Shown here: positions 56,919 through 64,000 of the stretch, piece after piece | Layout of the letters: each line of letters begins with the position of its first letter | Position numbering within the stretch: position 1 is the stretch's first letter | Assembly (NCBI RefSeq): GCF_900141805.1 | Contig: NZ_FQYN01000002.1 | Location: 248,001 to 312,000, forward strand | DNA from: Hymenobacter daecheongensis DSM 21074 | GTDB lineage: Bacteria > Bacteroidota > Bacteroidia > Cytophagales > Hymenobacteraceae | Direction: 5' to 3' | DNA: 64,000 nt | The notes under the pieces: model-generated | Told to the model about the DNA's origin: nothing | The model's input: only the letters and a program-made list of their open reading frames with translations | The model's database searches: none | Made by a program: the position numbers and the translations under genes

Positions 56919-57650
56919 TTACAGACGGCCTTGCTCGGCCGCTTTCTTCATCTTTTCATTAGCATAGATGGCAACTTCCACCCGACGGTTGGCCTGCTTG
57001 CCTTCCACCGTAGTGTTGTCGGCTACGGGCTGGGTCGAGCCATAGCCGGTGGCCGTTACGCGCGAGGCGTCTACGCCCTGGCTGGTGGTATAGTTGGCCA
57101 CGGCCTGGGCCCGGCGCTCCGACAGCGGCTGGTTGATGGCATCCGAACCGGAGTTATCCGTGTGGCCTTCAATCAGCACGTTCGTGTCGGGGTATTTCTG
57201 CAGCACGGCGGCCATCTTCTGGATTTCCGTCATGGAAGCCGGACGCAGATCTGCTTTGTTGGTATCGAAGAGAATGCCCGAGTCGAAGGTGATTTTAATG
57301 CCTTCGCCCACGCGCTCCACTTTGGCGTTCTGCATGTCGCGCTGCAGATCTTCGGCCTGCTTATCCATTTTGCGACCAATCAGCGCGCCGCCGGTGCCAC
57401 CCACGGCCGCCCCGATGATAGCGCCCGCTGCCGTACCCGACTTGCCGCCAATAACGCGGCCCAGCACTGCGCCAGCCGCCGCACCGGCTCCGGCACCAAT
57501 CAGGCCACCTTTCGCCGTTTTGCTCATGCCCGTCTTGCGCGGACCGGTGCCGTTGGCATCCGGAATGTTGGGGTTGCGGGTAGTAGCGCACGACCCGAAG
57601 AACAGGGTCATCGCCATGAACAGGGAGAGCAATGATTTGGGAGATTTCAT
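56919..57650 (-). CDS. OmpA-family lipoprotein with glycine-zipper region (copy 2)
   Basis: A 243-residue lipoprotein (lipobox FFGSC, C21) with the same glycine-zipper plus OmpA arrangement as the gene at 55840-56559, about 65% similar along the shared part (GLIGAGAGAAAGAVLGRVIGGKSG..., KVERVGEGIKITFDSGILFD, VLIEGHTDNSGSDAINQPLSERRAQAVANY). The two paralogues stand in tandem. ATG 57650 is chosen, giving a normal lipoprotein signal. A TATATTTG promoter match lies 84 bases upstream. Confidence 0.92.
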   Translation of the reverse strand: MKSPKSLLSLFMAMTLFFGSCATTRNPNIPDANGTGPRKTGMSKTAKGGLIGAGAGAAAGAVLGRVIGGKSGTAAGAIIGAAVGGTGGALIGRKMDKQAEDLQRDMQNAKVERVGEGIKITFDSGILFDTNKADLRPASMTEIQKMAAVLQKYPDTNVLIEGHTDNSGSDAINQPLSERRAQAVANYTTSQGVDASRVTATGYGSTQPVADNTTVEGKQANRRVEVAIYANEKMKKAAEQGRL

Positions 57651-57733
57651 CAGAATGAAATTAGTGAAAGGGAAAAGAGAGAGCTGAATTGGGTTTTGGG
57701 GGTTCTTACTGAACTTTCCGCCAAAATGTTTGC

Positions 57734-57741
57734 CAAATATA
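57734..57741 (-). promoter_or_regulatory. Bacteroidota -7 box (TATATTTG)
   Basis: A perfect TAnnTTTG match on the minus strand, 84 bases upstream of the OmpA lipoprotein gene. Confidence 0.5.
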
Positions 57742-57798
57742 GCCTGCGGGCTATACCCATTTGAGAAAGAGGCCGCTACTTTCGGCGAAGAACAGCAC

Positions 57799-57840
57799 AA
57801 AGCCCACCAACCGCACCAGCTGCGCGGTTGATGGGCTTTT
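57799..57840 (-). terminator. Terminator of accD
   Basis: AAAGCCCA-CCAACCGC...GCGGTTGA-TGGGCTTT, a hairpin with a small internal mismatch, followed by T-rich sequence in the minus direction. Confidence 0.85.
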
Positions 57841-57873
57841 CCAAAAAGCCTGCCGGAAATGCGGCGGCCCTGA

Positions 57874-58764
57874 TTACTGGTGCCGCCGGGCCGGGGCCGT
57901 CTCGGGGGCGGCAATGGCGGCGGGCTGCAGCATCGTCAGCAAATCAGCGAGTTGCTGCTTGAGCTGCTTGCGGTCCACGATAAAATCGAGGAAGCCGTGC
58001 TCCAGCACAAATTCGGCGCTCTGGAAGTCTTTCGGCAAATCCTTGCCGATGGTTTCCTTGATAACGCGCGGCCCGGCAAAGCCGATTAGCGCGCCGGGCT
58101 CGGCAATGTTGAAGTCGCCGAGCATGGCGAACGAGGCCGTGACGCCGCCCGTGGTGGGGTCGGTGAGCATGGAGATGTAGGGGATGCCAGCTTCGGAAAG
58201 CATGGCCAGCCGGGCCGAGGTCTTGGCCATCTGCATCAGCGAGTAGCCGGCTTCCATCATGCGCGCCCCCCCCGATTTGGAAATCATCAGGAACGGAATG
58301 CGGTGCTGGCGGGCGTAGTCGATGGCGCGGGCAATCTTCTCGCCCACCACCGAGCCCATCGAGCCGCCGATGAACTTGAAATCCATGCAGGCCACCACCA
58401 GGTCCTGGCCGTGGAGCTGGCCGTGGGCCGAGCGCACGGCATCGGTTAGGCCGGTAGCTTTCTGGGTAGCTGCCAAGCGCTGCGGATAGGCTTTGGTATC
58501 GACGAAGCGTAGTGGGTCGCCGGAGGTCAGCGCCGCGTCCAGCTCCGTGAATTCACCGCCATCGAACAGGATTTCGAAGTACTCGGCCGAGTCGATGCGG
58601 TCGTGGTGGTTGCACTTGGCGCAGGTGTAGAGCAGGCGCTTGTGTTCGGCCATGGTGGCCACGGTTTTGCACTCGGGGCACTTATACCACAGCCCGTCCG
58701 GGGTTTCCTTCTTCTGCTCCGTCGGCGTGACGATGCCTTTTTCTACGCGCTTAAACCAAGACAT
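57874..58764 (-). CDS. accD: Acetyl-CoA carboxylase carboxyltransferase subunit beta
   Basis: Catalyses, with AccA, the transfer of carboxyl from carboxybiotin to acetyl-CoA, giving malonyl-CoA, the first step of fatty acid synthesis. The 296-residue product has the N-terminal zinc ribbon (C29-C32, CPEC; C48-C51, CAKC) and the carboxyltransferase crotonase-like domain ([63 protein letters not shown]). A C-terminal Ala/Pro/Arg tail follows. Length and motifs are canonical. Confidence 0.98.
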   Translation of the reverse strand: MSWFKRVEKGIVTPTEQKKETPDGLWYKCPECKTVATMAEHKRLLYTCAKCNHHDRIDSAEYFEILFDGGEFTELDAALTSGDPLRFVDTKAYPQRLAATQKATGLTDAVRSAHGQLHGQDLVVACMDFKFIGGSMGSVVGEKIARAIDYARQHRIPFLMISKSGGARMMEAGYSLMQMAKTSARLAMLSEAGIPYISMLTDPTTGGVTASFAMLGDFNIAEPGALIGFAGPRVIKETIGKDLPKDFQSAEFVLEHGFLDFIVDRKQLKQQLADLLTMLQPAAIAAPETAPARRHQ

Positions 58765-59196
58765 TTTATTCAGTTAAAAATTGAGAGGTAAAAATTAAAA
58801 ATCGGGAATCAGCGCAATCAAGAAATCAGCACAAATCGTTTTTCCAGGAATTGGAACGCCATTTTTGGGCAGGAATTCTTAATCTTTTAATTCTCAATTT
58901 TCAATCAACTCAAGCCAGCGTGACGGCCGGATTCGGCGGTAAAACCCGCTGGCCTTGCGCCGCGTGCCCCTGCGGCGCAATAGCAAAACCGGGGCCGGGT
59001 GGGGAGCAGTGGAGCAAGCCATTCGGGAGTGGTGGATGAAAAAAGCAGCCGGAAAGGTGAGCAAATATAGGTTGAAAATCGGTGCGTTGGCGGGGCTTTG
59101 GTTGCAAGTTGCGGCGGCGGGGCGCTACCTTGCCGCCGGTTGGTGGGCCGCCTCGGGCCTGCCGCCACTCCTTCGCTTTTTCAACCCGTGTATTTC
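58765..59196. other. 432-bp gap between accD and an OmpA-family gene
   Basis: The region near accD has AT-rich inverted copies (AAAATTGAGA at about 58787 and TCTCAATTTT at about 58894, with flanking A/T-rich similarity), making an imperfect palindrome of about 140 bases, probably another dispersed element. A minus-strand TATATTTG (59062-59069) could be the accD promoter. No protein-like frame or tRNA is seen. Confidence 0.45.
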
Positions 59197-60210
59197 GTGA
59201 AAAAACAATCTATCCTGTTCATGGCCACGGCCGCGCTGACGGCGGCCACGGTGCTGCCGGGCTGCGTAGCCTCCAAGAAATACGACGACCTGCGGGCCCG
59301 CCAGACCGCCACCGAGCAGGGCAAGGCCGAAGCCGAGCGCCAGCAGCGCCTGGCCGTGACGGAGCTGAAAAAAGCCACCGACGAGCTGACCGAGCTGCGC
59401 CTGAACAACAAGCGCCTGATGGCCGACTCGACCCAGAACGGCAACGCCCTGCGCCGCACTCGCACGCTCTACACCCAGCTCACGGATAGCTACGACAAGC
59501 TGCTCAAGAACTCCGACCGCGCCATGGCCGATAAATCAGCCGACTATAATAAGGTGGCTAAGGACTTGGCCCGCCGCGAGGCCGAACTGGGCGAGCTGGA
59601 CGCCTCGCTGAAAAAGAATCGCACCGAAATTGATAAGCTGAACGCCGACCTGAAAACCCGCGAGGCAAAGCTGGCCGAGCTGACCCAGGCCCTGGCCGAC
59701 AAGGACAAGGCCGTGAACGACCTGCGCAACAGCGTAAGCAACGCGTTGCGCGGCTTCCAGGGCACCGATCTGCAGGTGAAGATGAAGGACGGCAAGGTGT
59801 ACGTGTCGCTGTCGGAGCAGCTGCTGTTCAAGTCGGGCTCCACGAAAGTGGACCCCAAGGGCCAGCAGGCGCTGCAGCAGCTGGCCACGGTGCTCAAAAC
59901 CCAGCCCGACGTGAACGTGGTGGTGGAAGGCCACACCGACAACGTGGCCTTCAGCCGCCCGGCCGGCGCCATGCAGGACAACTGGGACCTGAGCGTGCTG
60001 CGGGCCACCGAAATTGCCCGCCTGCTCACCGCCGGCGGCGTGCAGCCCCAGCGCGTCACGGCTTCGGGCCGCTCGCAGTATGTGCCGGTGGCCCAGAACG
60101 ACTCGCCCCAGAACAAGGCCCTGAACCGCCGCACCGAAATCATTCTGACCCCCAAGCTCGACGAACTGCTCAAGATTCTGGACTCGAACTCGACCACGGG
60201 CGGCAAGTAG
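59197..60210 (+). CDS. OmpA-family lipoprotein with coiled coil
   Basis: A 337-residue lipoprotein: start GTG 59197, lipobox LPGC (C23), a long charged alpha-helical/coiled-coil region (about 30-190, with KKYDDLRARQTATEQGKAEAE and repeated EL/KADL heptads) and a C-terminal OmpA domain (LLFKSGSTKVDPKGQQALQQLATVLKTQPDVNVVVEGHTDN, about 210-320). It is a likely peptidoglycan-anchored outer-membrane protein, different in design from the two glycine-zipper proteins. It runs on into the T9SS gene, 40 bases later. Confidence 0.92.
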   Translation: MKKQSILFMATAALTAATVLPGCVASKKYDDLRARQTATEQGKAEAERQQRLAVTELKKATDELTELRLNNKRLMADSTQNGNALRRTRTLYTQLTDSYDKLLKNSDRAMADKSADYNKVAKDLARREAELGELDASLKKNRTEIDKLNADLKTREAKLAELTQALADKDKAVNDLRNSVSNALRGFQGTDLQVKMKDGKVYVSLSEQLLFKSGSTKVDPKGQQALQQLATVLKTQPDVNVVVEGHTDNVAFSRPAGAMQDNWDLSVLRATEIARLLTAGGVQPQRVTASGRSQYVPVAQNDSPQNKALNRRTEIILTPKLDELLKILDSNSTTGGK

Positions 60211-60250
60211 GTTCTTGCTACTATTTCTTTTACTTTTTAACCGATTACCG

Positions 60251-61690
60251 ATGTCTATTCTTCGTGCCCTAACGCTGCTGGGGCTGTTTATTCTGACGAC
60301 GACGCTGCAAGCCAGTGCCACGCACATTGTGGGGGCTGAAATAAGCTACGTGCCAGTGCCGAATTCCAATCCGAACGACTTTCGTTACTACGTGACGGCC
60401 CGCCTCTACCGGGATATCAGCGGCTCCACCACGGTCGACTTCGGGCAGACCATTCCACTGTATTGCCGCAAAAACGGCTGCACCGCCGCCGACCCCGGCA
60501 GCTTTACGGCCACGCTAACCCGCATGAGCACGACGCAGCTGGCCTACGTGCGCTGCTCGGGCGCTTCTTCCGTCGAGCTGCAGGTATTTTCGGCCGAGGT
60601 GAGGCTGTATCCGGGTTCCTGGGCGCTCAGCATTGCTGAGGAAAACCGCACGCAGGGCATTATGAACCTGACCAACTCCGCCAACTATGGCTTGTATGCG
60701 GATGCCGAGCTGAATAACTCCGCCGCCGCGCGGGCGCTGCCCAACACCTCTCCGGTCTTCACCTCCAGCCGCCTGCCCTATATCTGCGGCAGCCAGTTTC
60801 ACCGCTACAGCTTCGCCGCCTTCGATGCCGACGGCGACTCGCTGGTGTACCGGCTGGCCGCGCCCTTAGCCGCCAGCACGGCCGATCCGTGTCCCCGGCC
60901 CATTCCGGGAGTGGCATCGCCTCATTTCGATATTCGGCCCGCCACTGGTGAGCTGTTCACGATTCCCTTCAGCCTGACGCTGGGCATCTTCAATGTGGTA
61001 GTACGGGTTGATGAGTATCGGCGCATCAATAGCCAATGGCTGAAAATCGGCAGCGTGATGCGCGACCTTACCTACCCGGTTTCGACCAACGCCGGCAACC
61101 GCAACCCCACGTTCACTACGCTCACGGCCGGCACGGCGTCGCAGCCCGTGGGCCAGCTTATTCGCGTGAGCCCTGGCCAAAGCCTTTCACTCACGCTAAA
61201 TGCCACCGACCAGGATGCCGGCCAGACGCTACGCTTCGCCAGCGACGCGGCTGCTACCATTCCGGGCGTTACGTTTCAGACGCTTTCGGCCACGCAGGCC
61301 CGCCTCAGCTGGCAGGTGCCCGCCACGCTGCCGCCGGGCCGCTACACCATTCCGGTGGCGGTGAGCGACAATGCCTGCCCCACAAACGGCATCGAAGCCC
61401 AGACGCTCACGTTCCTGGTTGGCAGCCAGGTGCTGGCCGCGCACCCGCCGCAGCCGGGCCTGGAGCTGGCCGCGTACCCAATGCCCTTCCGGGAGCAGGT
61501 CCGATTCCAGCTGTATTCTTCCGGCCCGCAACAGATTCAGATTACAGATAATCTGGGCAGAATAGTGGCGAAGCTCACCAGCCAGGCCAATGGCACCGTG
61601 GTATGGCGCCCGGCGGCCTCGCTCGCGCCTGGCCTCTACCTGGCCCGCACCCCTGATGGCCGGCAGCGGCTTCGTTTGCTGCGCGAATAA
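60251..61690 (+). CDS. Secreted beta-sandwich protein with T9SS sorting domain
   Basis: A 479-residue exported protein. A signal peptide (ending ASA, about 23) precedes a beta-rich body: ATHIVGAEISYVPVPNSNPNDFRYYVTARLYRDISGSTTVDFGQ, a segment with DADGDSLVYRLAAPL and an Ig-like/cadherin-like unit (LNATDQDAGQTLRF...WQVPATLPPGRYTIPVAVSDNACPTNG). The C-terminal 75 residues (LELAAYPMPFREQVRFQLYSSGPQQIQITDNLG...PGLYLARTPDGRQRLRLLRE) are a T9SS type A signal. It is probably a surface or gliding/adhesion protein. ATG 60251 is chosen. Confidence 0.87.
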   Translation: MSILRALTLLGLFILTTTLQASATHIVGAEISYVPVPNSNPNDFRYYVTARLYRDISGSTTVDFGQTIPLYCRKNGCTAADPGSFTATLTRMSTTQLAYVRCSGASSVELQVFSAEVRLYPGSWALSIAEENRTQGIMNLTNSANYGLYADAELNNSAAARALPNTSPVFTSSRLPYICGSQFHRYSFAAFDADGDSLVYRLAAPLAASTADPCPRPIPGVASPHFDIRPATGELFTIPFSLTLGIFNVVVRVDEYRRINSQWLKIGSVMRDLTYPVSTNAGNRNPTFTTLTAGTASQPVGQLIRVSPGQSLSLTLNATDQDAGQTLRFASDAAATIPGVTFQTLSATQARLSWQVPATLPPGRYTIPVAVSDNACPTNGIEAQTLTFLVGSQVLAAHPPQPGLELAAYPMPFREQVRFQLYSSGPQQIQITDNLGRIVAKLTSQANGTVVWRPAASLAPGLYLARTPDGRQRLRLLRE

Positions 61691-61773
61691 ATAAGTAGTT
61701 GAGTATCCGAAAGTAGGCGCCCCACGCGGCTACTGGCTGCTTTTAAGGCTTTGCTCGAGCCAGTCACCAACAG

Positions 61774-61809
61774 AAAAGCCGTCCGCTCAAGGCTGAGCGG
61801 ACGGCTTTT
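61774..61809. terminator. Bidirectional terminator
   Basis: AAAAGCCGTCCGCTC...GAGCGGACGGCTTTT, a strong GC stem between the convergent T9SS and metB-like genes. Confidence 0.88.
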
Positions 61810-61916
61810 GGCTGTATTGAACCCGATAGTTTTACCTGCTGACTCAACTGTAGCAGCACCAAATCGGGCCGGTTTGGCTGAAGGGCGTGCCAACGCTGGA
61901 CATCAGCAGTCCCGCA

Positions 61917-63056
61917 TTACCCAATAGCCTGCTTCAGATCCTCAATCAGATCTTCGGCATCCTCAATGCCCACGCTCAGGCGGATGAGCGAGTCGGAGAG
62001 GCCGGCGGTGCGGCGCTGCTCGGCCGGGATGCTGGCGTGCGTCATGGTGGCAGGGTGGCCCGAAAGGCTTTCCACGCCGCCTAAGCTCTCGGCCAAAGAG
62101 AACAGTTGGAATTTCTCCAGCGTGGCCACGGCGTCCTCTTTCCGGTCGCCCTTCAGCACGAAGGAAATCATGCCGCCGAAGTCGTTCATCTGCCGGGCGG
62201 CAATTTCATGGTTGGGGTGGTCGGGGAAGCCGGGCCAGTACACTTTGTCCACTTTGGGGTGGGCCTTGAGGTATTCGGCCACCTGGCGGCCGTTTTCGCA
62301 GTGGCGCTGCATGCGGATGTGCAGGGTTTTGAGGCCGCGCAGCACCAGGAAGCAGTCCTGGGGGCCGGGCGTGCCGCCGCAGGCATTCTGGAAAAAGCTC
62401 AGCCGCTCGTGCAGCTCATCATTGTTCACTACCACGGCGCCCATCACCGTATCGGAGTGGCCGGCCATGTATTTGGTCAGCGAATACATCACCATGTCGG
62501 CGCCCAACGCCAGCGGGGTTTGCAGGTAGGGCGTAGCGAAAGTGTTATCGACAACCAGCAAAGCGCCGGCTTTTTTGGCCACGGCCGAAGCGGCGGCAAT
62601 GTCGATGACGTTCAGCAGTGGGTTAGTGGGCGTTTCGACCCAGATGAGCTTGGTGCGCTCGGTCACGGCGGCCTGCACGGCCGTCATGTCGTGCATGGGC
62701 ACAAAGTGGAATTTGATGCCGTAGGTGGCGTATACTTTGGTAAAGAGCCGGTAGGAGCCGCCGTAGAGGTCGTTGGTCGAAATCACCTCGTCGCCGGGCT
62801 GCAGCAGCTTCACGATGCAGTCGATGGCGGCCATGCCGGAGGCGAAGGCCAGGCCGTGCTTGCCGTTGTCGAGTGCCGCCAGCGCATCCTGCAGCTGGGT
62901 GCGGGTGGGGTTGTGGGTGCGCGAATACTCAAAGCCCTTGTGGTCGCCGGGCGAGCGTTGCACATAGGTCGAGGTCTGGAAGATGGGCGTCATAATGGCC
63001 CCGGTGGAGGGGTCCGGGTGCACGCCGGCATGAATGGCTTTGGTTCCGAATTTCAT
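61917..63056 (-). CDS. PLP-dependent cystathionine gamma-synthase/beta-lyase family protein
   Basis: A 379-residue trans-sulfuration enzyme. The PLP lysine is K195 in YSLTKYMAGHSD; other signatures are FASGMAAID, DLYGGSYRLF, WVETPTNPLLNVID and LGGVESLSGHPATMTHASIP. Family members cannot be split reliably into cystathionine gamma-synthase, gamma-lyase or beta-lyase by sequence. ATG 63056 is chosen; the frame extends upstream without family residues. TACCTTTG (63111-63118, minus strand) is a good promoter. Confidence 0.95.
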   Translation of the reverse strand: MKFGTKAIHAGVHPDPSTGAIMTPIFQTSTYVQRSPGDHKGFEYSRTHNPTRTQLQDALAALDNGKHGLAFASGMAAIDCIVKLLQPGDEVISTNDLYGGSYRLFTKVYATYGIKFHFVPMHDMTAVQAAVTERTKLIWVETPTNPLLNVIDIAAASAVAKKAGALLVVDNTFATPYLQTPLALGADMVMYSLTKYMAGHSDTVMGAVVVNNDELHERLSFFQNACGGTPGPQDCFLVLRGLKTLHIRMQRHCENGRQVAEYLKAHPKVDKVYWPGFPDHPNHEIAARQMNDFGGMISFVLKGDRKEDAVATLEKFQLFSLAESLGGVESLSGHPATMTHASIPAEQRRTAGLSDSLIRLSVGIEDAEDLIEDLKQAIG

Positions 63057-63110
63057 AAGAGATTTTTTGCGGGAGCAGAAAAGTAGGCAGGAATGGCCCA
63101 GGGGCACCAC

Positions 63111-63118
63111 CAAAGGTA
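63111..63118 (-). promoter_or_regulatory. Bacteroidota -7 box (TACCTTTG)
   Basis: A perfect TAnnTTTG match on the minus strand, 55 bases upstream of the trans-sulfuration gene. Confidence 0.55.
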
Positions 63119-63228
63119 AGCACCCCAGACAGACAAAAGTTTTTTGAGAATACAATCCGGCTGGGATGGGAGCGCCGGAACCGCTATCTTGGTGACAAAA
63201 TCTTATTCACACTCAACTACTTATTTTT

Positions 63229-64000
63229 TTGAAACAACTCCTACTCTTGTGGGCCCTGCTGGGCCTGGGCCTCGTTGCGCAAGCGGCCCCCACCCCTGTT
63301 GATTCGGCCGCCTTGTACCAAGCCCGCATCGACTCCATGCAGGCGGCCCTGCACTACCAGACCGGCACCATCCAGCTACCCGACGGGGTAGGCACCATCA
63401 GCGTGCCCGCCGGCTTTCGCTACCTCGACGCTGCCCAGAGCGAGCGGGTGCTCACCAAATACTGGCGCAACCCCGACGGCACATCGTTGGGTATGCTCTT
63501 CCCCCAAGCCAAAGGCCCGCTCGACAAAGACAGCTGGGCCTTCATCGTGGAATACGAAAAGGTCGGCTACGTGAAAGACGATGATGCCGACAAAATCAAC
63601 TACGATGAGTTGCTCACGGAGATGAAGTCGGATGTGGAAGAGGGCAACCAGGAGCGCATCGATGCCGGCTACCAGCCTATCAAGCTCATTGGCTGGGCCG
63701 CCAAGCCCTACTACGACAAGGACAAAAAAGCCCTGCATTGGGCCAAAGAAGCCCAATTTGGCGACGACCCCGACTACGTGATGAACTACAACCTGCGCCT
63801 GCTGGGCCGTAAGGGCGTGCTGGTGCTGAATGCCGTGGGCGCGCCGGCCCAGCTGGGCGAGGTGCGCCGGAGCATTCCGGGCCTCATTGCCGGCATCAGC
63901 TTCGCAAAAGGCCTGCAGTACGGCGACTTCAACCCCAGCATGGACGAGGTGGCCGCTTATACCATTGGCGGCCTGGTAGCGGGCAAGGTGCTGGCCAAAG
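63229..64000 (+). CDS. DUF2167 domain membrane protein, truncated by the window end
   Basis: The open frame begins at TTG 63229 (predicted N-terminus MKQLLLLWALLGLGLVAQAAP, a signal peptide) and continues to the window edge without a stop. The body has SVPAGFRYLDAAQSERVLTKYWRNPDGTSLGMLFP, WAFIVEYEKVGYVKDDDADKINYDELLTEMK and DYVMNYNLRLLGRKGVLVLNAVG, the hallmarks of DUF2167. Family members have C-terminal membrane segments, which would lie outside the window. No ATG lies near the start, so TTG is chosen because only it includes the complete signal peptide. Confidence 0.88.
   Translation, partial: MKQLLLLWALLGLGLVAQAAPTPVDSAALYQARIDSMQAALHYQTGTIQLPDGVGTISVPAGFRYLDAAQSERVLTKYWRNPDGTSLGMLFPQAKGPLDKDSWAFIVEYEKVGYVKDDDADKINYDELLTEMKSDVEEGNQERIDAGYQPIKLIGWAAKPYYDKDKKALHWAKEAQFGDDPDYVMNYNLRLLGRKGVLVLNAVGAPAQLGEVRRSIPGLIAGISFAKGLQYGDFNPSMDEVAAYTIGGLVAGKVLAK

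Overview
The window comes from a high-GC member of the Bacteroidota, most likely Cytophagales and close to Hymenobacter (inference). The evidence is a Rho factor with a very long N-terminal disordered insertion, secreted proteins ending in type IX secretion sorting domains, a SusC/TonB-receptor-like barrel with a carboxypeptidase-like N-terminal domain, many lipoproteins, and repeated matches to the Bacteroidota -7 promoter box TAnnTTTG. Most genes are chromosomal housekeeping genes. I see no prophage, integrase, transposase, CRISPR array or rRNA.

Layout: 0-4.2 kb holds folE, a TIGR01777 epimerase and a class A penicillin-binding protein. 4.5-8 kb is a minus-strand membrane-protein cluster (two small proteins, a DUF4173 protein, a winged-helix regulator and another membrane protein). 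It carries the same palindrome, ACTTTG-N5-CAAAGT, at two promoters. 8-12 kb holds a methyltransferase, a UbiA prenyltransferase, a lipoprotein and a DsbA-like protein. 12-19 kb holds rho, serS, an FG-GAP repeat T9SS protein and a lipoprotein. 19.6-24 kb is a minus-strand group (UBP zinc finger, OsmC, small conserved protein, GT9 glycosyltransferase, PolX). 24-34 kb holds two paralogous lipoproteins, an EVE protein, a DUF4252 lipoprotein, an Xaa-Pro aminopeptidase, a second GT9, an M16 peptidase followed at once by a stand-alone SRA protein, a DUF4184 protein and an O-methyltransferase. 34-45.6 kb holds a large outer-membrane barrel, a LysM transglycosylase, a desaturase, dnaE and trxA. 45.6-54.4 kb holds a small secreted protein, a TonB/MORN protein, an Lrp regulator, dsbD, a CNNM transporter, a gamma-carbonic anhydrase, a small membrane protein and a radical SAM enzyme. 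54.4-64 kb holds a lipoprotein, an endonuclease III homologue, two glycine-zipper OmpA proteins, accD, a third OmpA protein, another T9SS protein, a cystathionine synthase/lyase and a truncated DUF2167 gene.

Two things stand out. (1) The 567-bp gap between lrp and dsbD (47686-48252) contains no convincing protein gene. On the plus strand it has a TACATTTG promoter match, a class-II tRNA-like cloverleaf of 115 nt with an abnormal 46-nt variable region and a CTC triplet in the anticodon position, and then three hairpins. The hairpin stems differ but each encloses the identical 10-nt loop TCTGGGTGGG, and the last one ends in T7. This looks like an undescribed structured RNA locus and is my leading candidate for something new. 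(2) The gene borders are occupied by several families of nested palindromic elements. One family has terminal arrays of an 8-bp unit (GTGARATR) that supply the stop codons of neighbouring genes.
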